Shown here piece by piece: positions 57,509 through 64,000 of a stretch of DNA of 64,000 nucleotides. The number at the start of each line of letters is the position of its first letter. Position 1 is the first letter of the stretch. The stretch spans positions 186,001 to 250,000 of the forward strand of contig NZ_JACGWS010000001.1 of the NCBI RefSeq assembly GCF_014397005.1, given 5' to 3'. The notes beneath the pieces are model-generated. The model was not told the DNA's origin. It was given only the letters and a program-made list of their open reading frames with translations, and did not search any database. Source of the DNA: Kordia aestuariivivens. GTDB taxonomy: Bacteria; Bacteroidota; Bacteroidia; Flavobacteriales; Flavobacteriaceae. A program made the position numbers and the translations under genes.

Positions 57509-57751
57509 ATGAAAAAAAAGAAATTAATCGCGAAGTTAGCTTTAGGGAAAAACAAAGTTTCGGACTTATCAAAAGTAAATGGAGGATATATACCTCCATA
57601 CGATGATACAACTGATGATGGCGGCGGCGGAAGCGGCGGCGGTGGAACGTATACCAATAATTGTAGTGGACAAACCTGCGGATATTGCATCACAAATAAT
57701 CATCCTGTGAGTGATCCAATTCATTGCAGAACCTGTCATGATGCTTGCTAG
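57509..57751 (+). CDS. GG-leader Cys-rich peptide precursor 10
   Basis: An 80-residue precursor starting MKKKKLIAKLALGKNKVSDL with 'SKVNGG' ending at 26; the in-frame ATG 12 codons earlier is rejected by comparison with relatives. The core opens 'YIPPYDDTTDD', has a Gly/Ser run of about ten residues and then six cysteines ('NCSGQTCGYC', 'HCRTCHDAC'). The Gly-rich linker between leader and Cys cluster is unique in this set. It stands alone, more than 6 kb from the regulator island. Confidence 0.72.
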   Translation: MKKKKLIAKLALGKNKVSDLSKVNGGYIPPYDDTTDDGGGGSGGGGTYTNNCSGQTCGYCITNNHPVSDPIHCRTCHDAC

Positions 57752-57762
57752 GAAAGTAAAAA

Positions 57763-57791
57763 AAAAGCCATTCTGTACAGAATGGCTTTTG
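57763..57791. terminator. Bidirectional terminator after peptide 10
   Basis: AAAAGCCATTCTG-TA-CAGAATGGCTTTT, 13 base pairs, between convergent genes. Confidence 0.92.
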
Positions 57792-57811
57792 TGTTTTATG
57801 TTGAAATTGTG

Positions 57812-58426
57812 CTAAAACAATCCGTGTATTTCTGCATCAATTTTGTTGATTACGCTTCCTAAATCTTCCGGATTATCTACAAAATCCAAATTATCAACGT
57901 CAACAACTAATAATTTTCCTTGATCATATTTTGAAATCCAAGCTTCATAACGTTCGTTCAATCTGCTCAAATAATCAATACTAATTGAATTCTCATAATC
58001 GCGTCCACGTTTGTGAATTTGCGCAACCAACGTAGAAATATCGGCACGTAAATAAATCAATAAATCGGGCGGATCTACCAATTTTTGCATCAATTCAAAA
58101 AGGGATTGATAATTTTCATAATCGCGATTCGTCATCAAACCCATGGCGTGAAGATTTGGTGCAAAAATATTTGCATCTTCATAAATCGTACGATCTTGAA
58201 TGATTTTTTTTCCGCTTTCGCGAATTTGCAATACTTGTCTAAAACGACTGTTTAAGAAATAAATTTGAAGATTAAAACTCCAACGTTCCATCTGTGTGTA
58301 AAAATCATCCAAATACGGATTGTCTACGACATCTTCAAAATGTGGTTCCCAACGGTAATGTTTTGCTAATAGTTTTGTTAAAGTTGTTTTTCCTGCGCCA
58401 ATGTTTCCTGCAATTGCAACGTGCAT
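57812..58426 (-). CDS. Deoxynucleoside kinase
   Basis: A 204-residue kinase of the dCK/dGK type. P-loop 'GNIGAGKT' (7-14), 'QDRTIYEDANIFA' (equivalent of the ERS/DRS catalytic motif), 'DPPDLLIYLRADISTLVAQI' and LID motif 'HKRGRDYENSISIDYLSRLN'. It phosphorylates deoxynucleosides (often deoxyadenosine or deoxyguanosine in relatives) for salvage, fitting the nucleoside transporter and thyA elsewhere in the window. Exact specificity is not readable from sequence. Confidence 0.93.
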   Translation of the reverse strand: MHVAIAGNIGAGKTTLTKLLAKHYRWEPHFEDVVDNPYLDDFYTQMERWSFNLQIYFLNSRFRQVLQIRESGKKIIQDRTIYEDANIFAPNLHAMGLMTNRDYENYQSLFELMQKLVDPPDLLIYLRADISTLVAQIHKRGRDYENSISIDYLSRLNERYEAWISKYDQGKLLVVDVDNLDFVDNPEDLGSVINKIDAEIHGLF

Positions 58427-58503
58427 GTGATTCTGTGATTAGGTGTTCGCTTTACAATACAACTACTGGATTTTGAGCTATATTCTAAAAATATTCGTTC
58501 TAT

Positions 58504-59295
58504 CTATTCTTTTGTTGGTTTTTTTAGTTGAAACTGATACAATACAATTCCGTCGTAAATATACAAGATATCATCGTGAAGCGAAAACTGTTTTATAGCA
58601 ATTCTGTCAGACGGTACATTTATAAGATAAACGTCTTCACTATTGGTAAAATAAAGCTGTTCATCCTTTAAAAAAATAACTTCTGTGTTGGTCATGGAAA
58701 AATCTGTGACGCCTGTCAATTCTTGTTGCGATAACAAACTTCCATAAATATTATAGGTGTATAAGGTAGTTTCTGTTAGTACTCTGCAAAAATTATAATT
58801 GCTTTTCAGCGTGATCATTTTCTCTGAGATCGGAAGATTTTTAACATGCGTTTTCTGTTGAACGTAATTAAACACTTCCAATTGTTGCGTATTCGTGTCA
58901 AAAATCCACAAATTTCGATCGTTTGCGGTAGTGGCTGCTGCCAGGTTTTTGAATTCGCCAATTACATTAAAATCTATGCGTCTAATTTCATTCAGTGTAT
59001 TGTCGAGTACAATTACGGTATTAAAATCTTCATAAAACAATGTGATTTTCAGCGGATTTAAAATATCTACGGAAGTAATATCGCCTAACTGAAAGTTATT
59101 GTATTGCCATGATTTTGTGTCTTTTCGCTTGATTAAGATATTATCTTTAATTACATACGAAGCACCAAAATTATCCACTTCAATAAATCGGTCAACTAAC
59201 AAACTATCTTGCTGTTGCAAAGTTGCCGTAATTGTTTTCTGTGCGAACAGTATCGTAGAACAACACAAGAAAATATAAAGGATGAAACTTTTCAT
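58504..59295 (-). CDS. Secreted hypothetical protein, possible beta-propeller
   Basis: A 263-residue protein with signal peptide starting MKSFILYIFLCCSTILFAQ; an in-frame ATG 14 codons upstream is rejected. The rest is beta-rich with repeating strands of 'LWIFDTNTQQLEVFNYV', 'LYTYNIYGSLLSQQEL' and 'QLYFTNSEDVYLINVPSDRI', about 40 residues apart, suggesting a WD40-like or six-bladed propeller. No catalytic motif. Exported to the periplasm or beyond. Family not identified. Confidence 0.68.
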   Translation of the reverse strand: MKSFILYIFLCCSTILFAQKTITATLQQQDSLLVDRFIEVDNFGASYVIKDNILIKRKDTKSWQYNNFQLGDITSVDILNPLKITLFYEDFNTVIVLDNTLNEIRRIDFNVIGEFKNLAAATTANDRNLWIFDTNTQQLEVFNYVQQKTHVKNLPISEKMITLKSNYNFCRVLTETTLYTYNIYGSLLSQQELTGVTDFSMTNTEVIFLKDEQLYFTNSEDVYLINVPSDRIAIKQFSLHDDILYIYDGIVLYQFQLKKPTKE

Positions 59296-59352
59296 GGTTG
59301 ACAAATTACAAAAAATGCGCCATAGTTGGTGTAACAATTTTTTAATGTGTCA

Positions 59353-59459
59353 ATTTGAAAATTACGCAATGTGATAATTTGAAAATGCGCTGATTTGAAA
59401 ATGTAATGCCCAAACGTCAATTCGAGTGATTTTTTTGTCATATCGAGCGCAGTCGAGAT
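59353..59459. repeat. Intergenic repeat-like region
   Basis: ATTTGAAAAT occurs three times (59353-59362, 59377-59386, 59393-59402), then GTCAATTCGAG (59416-59426) and GTCATATCGAGCGCAGTCGA (from 59437), the latter a sequence I recall as dispersed in flavobacterial intergenic DNA. It lies within a 322-base gap (59296-59617) with no gene. Confidence 0.5.
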
Positions 59460-59617
59460 AGATAAAAAAATTGTATCGAGAATAGTTTAGAAAAGCTTAT
59501 CAATGTCTCAACATAATAATTTAAAAATTCTCACAATGGCTTTGAAGTTCGTTAAAAAACAAGTAGTTTCGGTTATTATCAAAAAAACAAGTAAAAAACC
59601 CTGATCTTAATATAAAT

Positions 59618-60187
59618 ATGCCGAACTCTATTCGTAATTTTTTTTCATGTATTCTTTTGTTATTAATAGTTGGCTGTAAATCACAGACGCTATCATTAAA
59701 AGAAACTACTAATCAAGCCGTTAAAGAACTTGGTCCAAATCCATATTTTGTTGTCAATGGAGAACCTGTCGATCAAAAGACTTTTGTATCACTGAATAAA
59801 GCTGACATATCAACCTTATCAATTATTTATGGTAAAGAAGCAACTGATTTATTCAATGAAAACGGCAAAGACGGCGTAATTACGGTTCAAACAAAAACGT
59901 ATGCCATAAATAAGTTTCAATCTACATTTAAGGCTCTTTCAGACGAATATAATGAAATGATTGATATGTATAAAGACAGTGAAATTCAATATATTTTGAA
60001 CAAAAAGATTCTAAAAGAAGATTTTGAAGGAACATTATCTTTTATTGATGAAACATTATTAAAAAGCATAAAGATTATTGATAGTACTAAACTTAGTCGA
60101 AAATATGGAATCATTGATAAAAAAGTGGGAGTCGTCATAAAATCTAAACCACCTAAAGACCTTTATAATTCAAAAAAGAAATTTTAA
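59618..60187 (+). CDS. Lipoprotein with TonB-receptor plug-like domain, copy 1
   Basis: A 189-residue protein with lipobox Cys20 ('LLLIVGCKS'). The segment 'YFVVNGEPVDQKTFVSLNKA' through 'LSIIYGKEATDLFNENGKDG' and 'VITVQTKT' copies the order of a TonB-dependent receptor plug ('VLDGVPV..IEVLKGASAAALYGSRGANGVI'). No beta-barrel follows; the C-terminal half is helical and charged. It starts a two-gene unit with the next lipoprotein (eight bases apart). Function unknown. Confidence 0.7.
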   Translation: MPNSIRNFFSCILLLLIVGCKSQTLSLKETTNQAVKELGPNPYFVVNGEPVDQKTFVSLNKADISTLSIIYGKEATDLFNENGKDGVITVQTKTYAINKFQSTFKALSDEYNEMIDMYKDSEIQYILNKKILKEDFEGTLSFIDETLLKSIKIIDSTKLSRKYGIIDKKVGVVIKSKPPKDLYNSKKKF

Positions 60188-60195
60188 AATATATT

Positions 60196-60777
60196 ATGAA
60201 AAAGAACCTGTTTATTTTTTTTACGACATTATTATTGATCTCTTGTTCAAGAAAATTAATTCCAAACTTTAATGGTGAAGGATCTTTAGTAAGTATTATT
60301 AACAAAGAAATTAAATCTGGAAATGCGAGTCATAAAACACCAATTTATCTTGATACTCTAAAAATTTCAATGGAAGATTTAACATTTCTAAATATCGTTG
60401 ATACTAAAGATTTTACATCAATTAAAGTACTAAATAAGTTAGCAGCAAAAAAAAATATAAATTCTAATATCAATCAAAAGGTTATACAACTTATTCCTTT
60501 TAAAGATGAATCACTCGGTTTAAAACATTACGCTAATATTAATAATGAATTAATCACTAACACGATTAACTCTTTATTAAAATCTGGACAAGTTAATGCA
60601 AATCCAATACTTGTTTTAGATGGAATTCCACTTCGTGGAAATGAAATTTCCTCAAAAATAAATCAGGTTAAAAAAAGTGAAATTAAAAGCATAAGCATAC
60701 TGAAAAAACAAGCTGCTTATACAATATATGGAATTAGAGCAATAAATGGTGTCATCATTATTACAACAAAAAAATGA
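60196..60777 (+). CDS. Lipoprotein with TonB-receptor plug-like domain, copy 2
   Basis: A 193-residue protein with lipobox Cys17 ('LLLISCSRK'). The C-terminal 60 residues are a clear plug core: 'NPILVLDGIPLRGNEISSKI', 'KSEIKSISILKKQAAYTIYG', 'IRAINGVIIITTKK', where it stops. The first half is weakly conserved. Two plug-only lipoproteins in tandem suggest a stand-alone use of the domain, perhaps gating or capping a receptor encoded elsewhere (inference). Confidence 0.75.
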   Translation: MKKNLFIFFTTLLLISCSRKLIPNFNGEGSLVSIINKEIKSGNASHKTPIYLDTLKISMEDLTFLNIVDTKDFTSIKVLNKLAAKKNINSNINQKVIQLIPFKDESLGLKHYANINNELITNTINSLLKSGQVNANPILVLDGIPLRGNEISSKINQVKKSEIKSISILKKQAAYTIYGIRAINGVIIITTKK

Positions 60778-60847
60778 TGAACTAAAATTAATTTGGTAAT
60801 TCGAAAATGTAGTTCGTTTTCAATTGTTGAATCATTTAATTTCACAT

Positions 60848-61531
60848 TCAACAAATCAACTTATACCCAAAACCGCGCACATTTACAATCTGAATTTCAG
60901 GATCGCTTTTCAGTTTCTTGCGAAGTTTTGAAATAAAAACGTCCATACTTCGTGCGTTGAAAAAGTCATCATCGCCCCAAAGTTTGTTTAAAATGAAGGT
61001 TCTGTCCAAGACATCATTTCGTTTTTCGGATAAATAAAATAATAATTCTGCTTCGCGATGTGTCAATTGTACAGACGTTTCATCCCAAATTAATTGTTGT
61101 TGCGTATGATTGAAAATGTACTTTCCAATCGGAATTTGCGTATGATCTTGTTTTATGTGAATTCTATCCAACAACGCATGAATCCGAACGATTAATTCTT
61201 CCATGCTAAATGGTTTCTTCAAATAATCATTTCCACCGTGTTGAAAACCTTCAACCACATCTTTTACTTGTGATTTTGCAGTTAAAAAAATAATCGGAAT
61301 CGTTGGATTTTCCTGTCGAATTTCTTGCGCAAGCGTGAAACCATCTTTCTTGGGCATCATCACATCTAATACTAAAATTTCGGGTTGTTCCTTTTGATAG
61401 ATTTCATACGCTATTTCGCCATTTTCACACAAAAACACTTCAAAATCGCGCGATTCTAAGCTTTCTTTTACAATCTGTCCCAACGCGGGTTCGTCTTCTG
61501 CCAAGAGCAGTTTTATCTTAGCTGTTTTCAT
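60848..61531 (-). CDS. OmpR-family response regulator
   Basis: A 227-residue regulator: receiver domain ('LLAEDEPALG', Asp56 in 'LVLDVMMPKKDG', Thr in 'FLTAKSQ', Lys in 'LKKPFSMEEL') and a winged-helix DNA-binding domain ('QLTHREAELLFYLSEKRNDV', 'DDFFNARSMDVFISKLRKKL', 'NVRGFGYKLIC'). Its ATG overlaps the kinase gene's stop... in fact the kinase stop at 61528 overlaps this start by four bases, so the pair is co-translated, kinase first. Confidence 0.95.
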   Translation of the reverse strand: MKTAKIKLLLAEDEPALGQIVKESLESRDFEVFLCENGEIAYEIYQKEQPEILVLDVMMPKKDGFTLAQEIRQENPTIPIIFLTAKSQVKDVVEGFQHGGNDYLKKPFSMEELIVRIHALLDRIHIKQDHTQIPIGKYIFNHTQQQLIWDETSVQLTHREAELLFYLSEKRNDVLDRTFILNKLWGDDDFFNARSMDVFISKLRKKLKSDPEIQIVNVRGFGYKLIC

Positions 61532-63009
61532 CCGAGCAGTGTAATTTTAAAAATAGTATGTTTTGTAGCTGGCACTAACTGAATGGTTCCGTTGTGTTTA
61601 TCTACAATCTTTTTTGTGTAATAGAGTCCAATTCCAAACCCTTTTACATCGTGTGTGTTTCCTTTTGGAATTCGATAAAATTGATCAAAAATCTTTTCGC
61701 GCTGTGATTTGTCAATCGTTTCGCCATTGTCTGTAATGGTAATTTCAACAGTTTCAAGTATTTTGGTAACATTCACTTCAATTTGATCGCCGCCATATTT
61801 CAGCGCATTATCGATTAAATTGTTAATAGCATTCTCAAAGTGAAAAAGATCTACATCTGTGGAAAAATGTTCTGTATTGCTGCTAAAACGAATCGTTTTT
61901 TCTGTGGTTAGTGCTTGTTGTTTTTCAGTAATTTTTTGAACAAAATCAACAATATCTACCGTTTCTTTTTGTAATAATAAGTTTTCACTATCCAATGTGG
62001 CAGTTTCCAATAACTTTTCCACCATAAGGTGTAATTTTTTCAATTGCTTGTCCGAAATCGCTAAATATTTTTGTGCCTTTTCAGGGTTTTTTAAAGCGTC
62101 AAAATGTTGAATAGCTTCCAAAGCAGTTGAAATTGTGGTAATTGGCGTTTTAAATTCGTGTGTAATATTGCTTATCAAATCATTCTTTATTTCCGCCAAT
62201 TGCTTTTGTCGTCGAATCACGCGCAATAAATACAGCAAAGACGTAATAATTGCCAATGAAAGTAAGGTTGAAAGTAAAATTCCAAACATGCTTTTTTTCC
62301 ATACTGTATTAGAAATATTAGCGTATTGCAACTCTAGCTTTTCGCCAGGTCTCAAGTATGCTGATTTCGCATTTGTTTTTAAGAATTTTTTCGGAAGTTG
62401 CTCATTACTAACGGTATGAATAACCGTTTTGGCAACATATTGATTCAAGCGATATGGAACCGTAATTTGTTTTCGATCAAACTCAGTCGCTAAAAAAGAT
62501 TGTAGTTTTTTAAAATCTAATGAATCTGCAGTAATAGAAATATATAAGGATGAAATTTCATCAAACAAACGAATGCTATCTCTTTTTTGTGATCCAAATG
62601 AACGTGGAAATCTATTGATAATCTTGGCTTTTCCAGAAACAACCAGTGAATCTCCATCAAAACCTCCATTGTGCCTTTGCATTCTATCATCAATAATAAT
62701 AGTTGCAGAATCGCGATAATTCTCAATATCAAGTCCAAAACGTTTAAATATCGAATCAAACTTTATATTACGAATCACTTCAGAATGTTCCATAGAATCA
62801 CCACTACTGAAAATCATCACTTTTTCATTCTTGGCAAAATCTGCATAATACGCTTCTACAGCATTATCCAGGCTAATCTGAACCTGATTGATAAACTGTT
62901 GTTTGTTGACTTGATAATTTTTGTAATTCCAATATACTTGTACAGCAATCGTAATCGCTATCGTAGCGATGATTCCGTATAAAACCCAAGAAGATTGTTT
63001 TTGCTGCAT
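61528..63009 (-). CDS. Transmembrane sensor histidine kinase
   Basis: A 493-residue kinase starting MQQKQSSWVLYGIIATIAIT; an ATG seven codons earlier is possible. Two membrane helices (about 11-30 and 240-262) enclose a periplasmic sensor of some 210 residues. Cytoplasmic part: HisKA 'LISNITHEFKTPITTISTAL', N box 'NAINNLIDNALKYG', G1 'ITDNGETIDKSQ', F box 'IFDQFYRIP', G2 'VKGFGIGLYYTKKIV'. The pair with the OmpR regulator resembles the RprX/RprY type common in Bacteroidota. Signal unknown. Confidence 0.93.
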   Translation of the reverse strand: MQQKQSSWVLYGIIATIAITIAVQVYWNYKNYQVNKQQFINQVQISLDNAVEAYYADFAKNEKVMIFSSGDSMEHSEVIRNIKFDSIFKRFGLDIENYRDSATIIIDDRMQRHNGGFDGDSLVVSGKAKIINRFPRSFGSQKRDSIRLFDEISSLYISITADSLDFKKLQSFLATEFDRKQITVPYRLNQYVAKTVIHTVSNEQLPKKFLKTNAKSAYLRPGEKLELQYANISNTVWKKSMFGILLSTLLSLAIITSLLYLLRVIRRQKQLAEIKNDLISNITHEFKTPITTISTALEAIQHFDALKNPEKAQKYLAISDKQLKKLHLMVEKLLETATLDSENLLLQKETVDIVDFVQKITEKQQALTTEKTIRFSSNTEHFSTDVDLFHFENAINNLIDNALKYGGDQIEVNVTKILETVEITITDNGETIDKSQREKIFDQFYRIPKGNTHDVKGFGIGLYYTKKIVDKHNGTIQLVPATKHTIFKITLLG

Positions 63010-63201
63010 ACTATTGTAATTACAATTCAAAAGTAAGGAGTTATTTATAATTACAACAATCGCTTAACACTCGTTAACAAAAAAACTATTTTTTAGAAAT
63101 GACGATTTTATGACAGAAAAATAATTTAGTAAAGTAGGAAAAATATGTTTATTTTTATATATTGATGCTGGAAAAAATAATATTATTAAAAATAATTAAG
63201 A

Positions 63202-63852
63202 ATGAAAAGAACAATTTTACTGATTTTAGTAGCGCAATTTTTCTTAATTGGTTGCAACCAAGAAGAAGTTTGTTACAGTTGCGATGAAAGCGTCGATGCT
63301 TTCGTAAAAGAAAATTTAAAAGCGATTCAACTGATGAATCGTGCAGACATTATTAACTATTCTAAAGAAAAACAGCGTGGAATATACAGAGCTTTATCGG
63401 CTGACAAGAAAAAAGAAATTTGGCAAGATAAATTCGTGCAAATAAATTCCTTAGATTTGAGTGATGGTGAGCGTGCATTGATGAATAAGTTTCAAGAATT
63501 TGTGAACAAAAAAGATTTTTCAAGCCCTATCACACATAAGGAAACAGGTTATCTGAATAGTTTGCGTGAAACAGGAATACAAAAATTCGGTTGGACACAA
63601 CGCTTTGTTGTAAGCGCATTTGGTTATTTAGAAAACATTGACCGAAGTGGAATCATCGTTGCAAGAGATGGTGATGGTGATCCAGTTTTTACAGATCCCG
63701 ATCCAAAACCAGATTGTGACTGTGATTGGGGATTAGGTTGTTTAGATGGACCTTGTGATGGGAGAGATGGTGCTTGTGATAAAACAGAAACGGGTTGTGG
63801 TTTTCTATTTTTTTATGAATGTGTCAGCCTTTGTAGACCAGATTTAGGATAA
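63202..63852 (+). CDS. Fulvocin C-related lipoprotein
   Basis: A 216-residue protein with signal and lipobox Cys18 ('FFLIGCNQEE'). The middle ('RGIYRALSADKKKEIWQDKF', 'ALMNKFQEFVNKK') matches the pattern of proteins filed as bacteriocin fulvocin C-related in flavobacteria. The C-terminal 55 residues carry a Cys/Asp/Gly-rich cluster ('DCDCDWGLGCLDGPCDGRDG', 'ACDKTETGCGFLFF', 'CVSLC') of nine or more cysteines. Whether any member is toxic is not known to me. A membrane-protein gene starts eight bases downstream. Confidence 0.7.
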   Translation: MKRTILLILVAQFFLIGCNQEEVCYSCDESVDAFVKENLKAIQLMNRADIINYSKEKQRGIYRALSADKKKEIWQDKFVQINSLDLSDGERALMNKFQEFVNKKDFSSPITHKETGYLNSLRETGIQKFGWTQRFVVSAFGYLENIDRSGIIVARDGDGDPVFTDPDPKPDCDCDWGLGCLDGPCDGRDGACDKTETGCGFLFFYECVSLCRPDLG

Positions 63853-63859
63853 AAAAATA

Positions 63860-64000
63860 ATGACAAATAAAAAGAAAAAATATCTAAAATACTTTCTGAA
63901 TTCTATTTTAGGATTAACTATATATATCTTGATTGCTACTTTGTGTAATGGTAGATTCAGCTATACATTTCCTTTATTTAGTATATCATTGTTTATTTTG
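63860..64000 (+). CDS. Membrane protein, N-terminal part (runs off the window)
   Basis: An ATG opens a frame that stays open to the last base (47 codons): MTNKKKKYLKYFLNSILGLT then two hydrophobic segments ('IYILIATLC', 'FPLFSISLFIL'). It starts eight bases after the fulvocin C-related gene, so the two are probably co-transcribed, perhaps as a membrane partner for the exported Cys-rich protein. Too little is visible to name it. Confidence 0.55.
   Translation, partial: MTNKKKKYLKYFLNSILGLTIYILIATLCNGRFSYTFPLFSISLFIL

Noticed and set aside
59353-59402. CRISPR-like array of ATTTGAAAAT repeats
   Set aside because: Repeats are only ten bases, spacing is irregular (24 and 16 bases) and there is no cas gene.

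Overview
The window is AT-rich DNA from a marine-type member of the Flavobacteriaceae (Bacteroidota); a Kordia-like genome is my best guess, by inference only. The evidence is: promoters of the Bacteroidota type (TTG, about 19 bases, TAnnTTTG), type IX secretion (T9SS) sorting domains, DUF4230, DUF4407, DUF5686 and DUF1272 proteins, a BlaI/M56 regulatory pair, TTG start codons on several genes, and many small precursors with a 'MKK..L.L.K..I..L...GG' leader of the kind usually filed as class I lanthipeptide-like in flavobacteria. No transposase, rRNA, CRISPR array or prophage structural gene is visible; one tRNA (Leu, anticodon TAG) is present.

Layout. 1-3.6 kb: tail of a cyclase-family gene, two paralogous phage-CI-like regulators with shared palindromic operators, and small conserved genes. 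3.7-7.5 kb: signalling block with a single-domain response regulator and a kinase/Hpt/LytTR operon. 7.6-13.3 kb: DUF4407 protein, BlaI-M56 operon with its operators lying on the promoter, M20 dipeptidase. 13.4-20.3 kb: tRNA-Leu, three tandem S74-chaperone/T9SS surface proteins, four GG-leader peptides. 20.3-24.4 kb: repetitive lipoprotein, Kdo transferase, sugar aminotransferase, galE. 24.5-28.9 kb: amidohydrolase, haem-binding lipoprotein, a broken amidohydrolase fragment, two more GG-leader peptides. 28.9-41.7 kb: mostly minus-strand housekeeping genes (lspA, fabD, DinB-like protein, 2TM-DHFR fusion, TonB-C-like secreted proteins, thyA, nucleoside transporter, bifunctional nuclease, etfA/etfB). 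42.3-45.8 kb: pdhB and a DUF5686 outer-membrane protein. 46-51 kb: an island of three GG-leader peptides, one broken peptide gene and two membrane-spanning TPR/AraC regulators. 51.2-64 kb: soluble and membrane pyrophosphatases, methyltransferase, large degenerate M48-like protein, a further GG-leader peptide, deoxynucleoside kinase, two plug-domain lipoproteins, an OmpR-type two-component system, and a fulvocin C-related protein.

The most interesting signal is regulatory. Five genes at two loci (the three S74/T9SS proteins and two GG-leader peptides) share a dyad TAYGG-N5-CCGTA placed 57-59 bases before the start codon and 22 bases before a -7-like box. Two peptide genes at 46 kb share a second palindrome (TCGTATTTGCGCAAATACGA or a close variant) exactly 10 bases upstream of the -33 box of a TTG-N20-TAnnTTTG-type promoter. 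The second palindrome lies beside a regulator that looks like a periplasmic TPR sensor joined through one membrane helix to a cytoplasmic AraC-type DNA-binding domain, and each of the two such regulators has a GG-leader peptide gene directly downstream. I infer an undescribed peptide/sensor regulon that may also connect peptide production to surface proteins. No modification enzyme or exporter for the peptides lies in the window.
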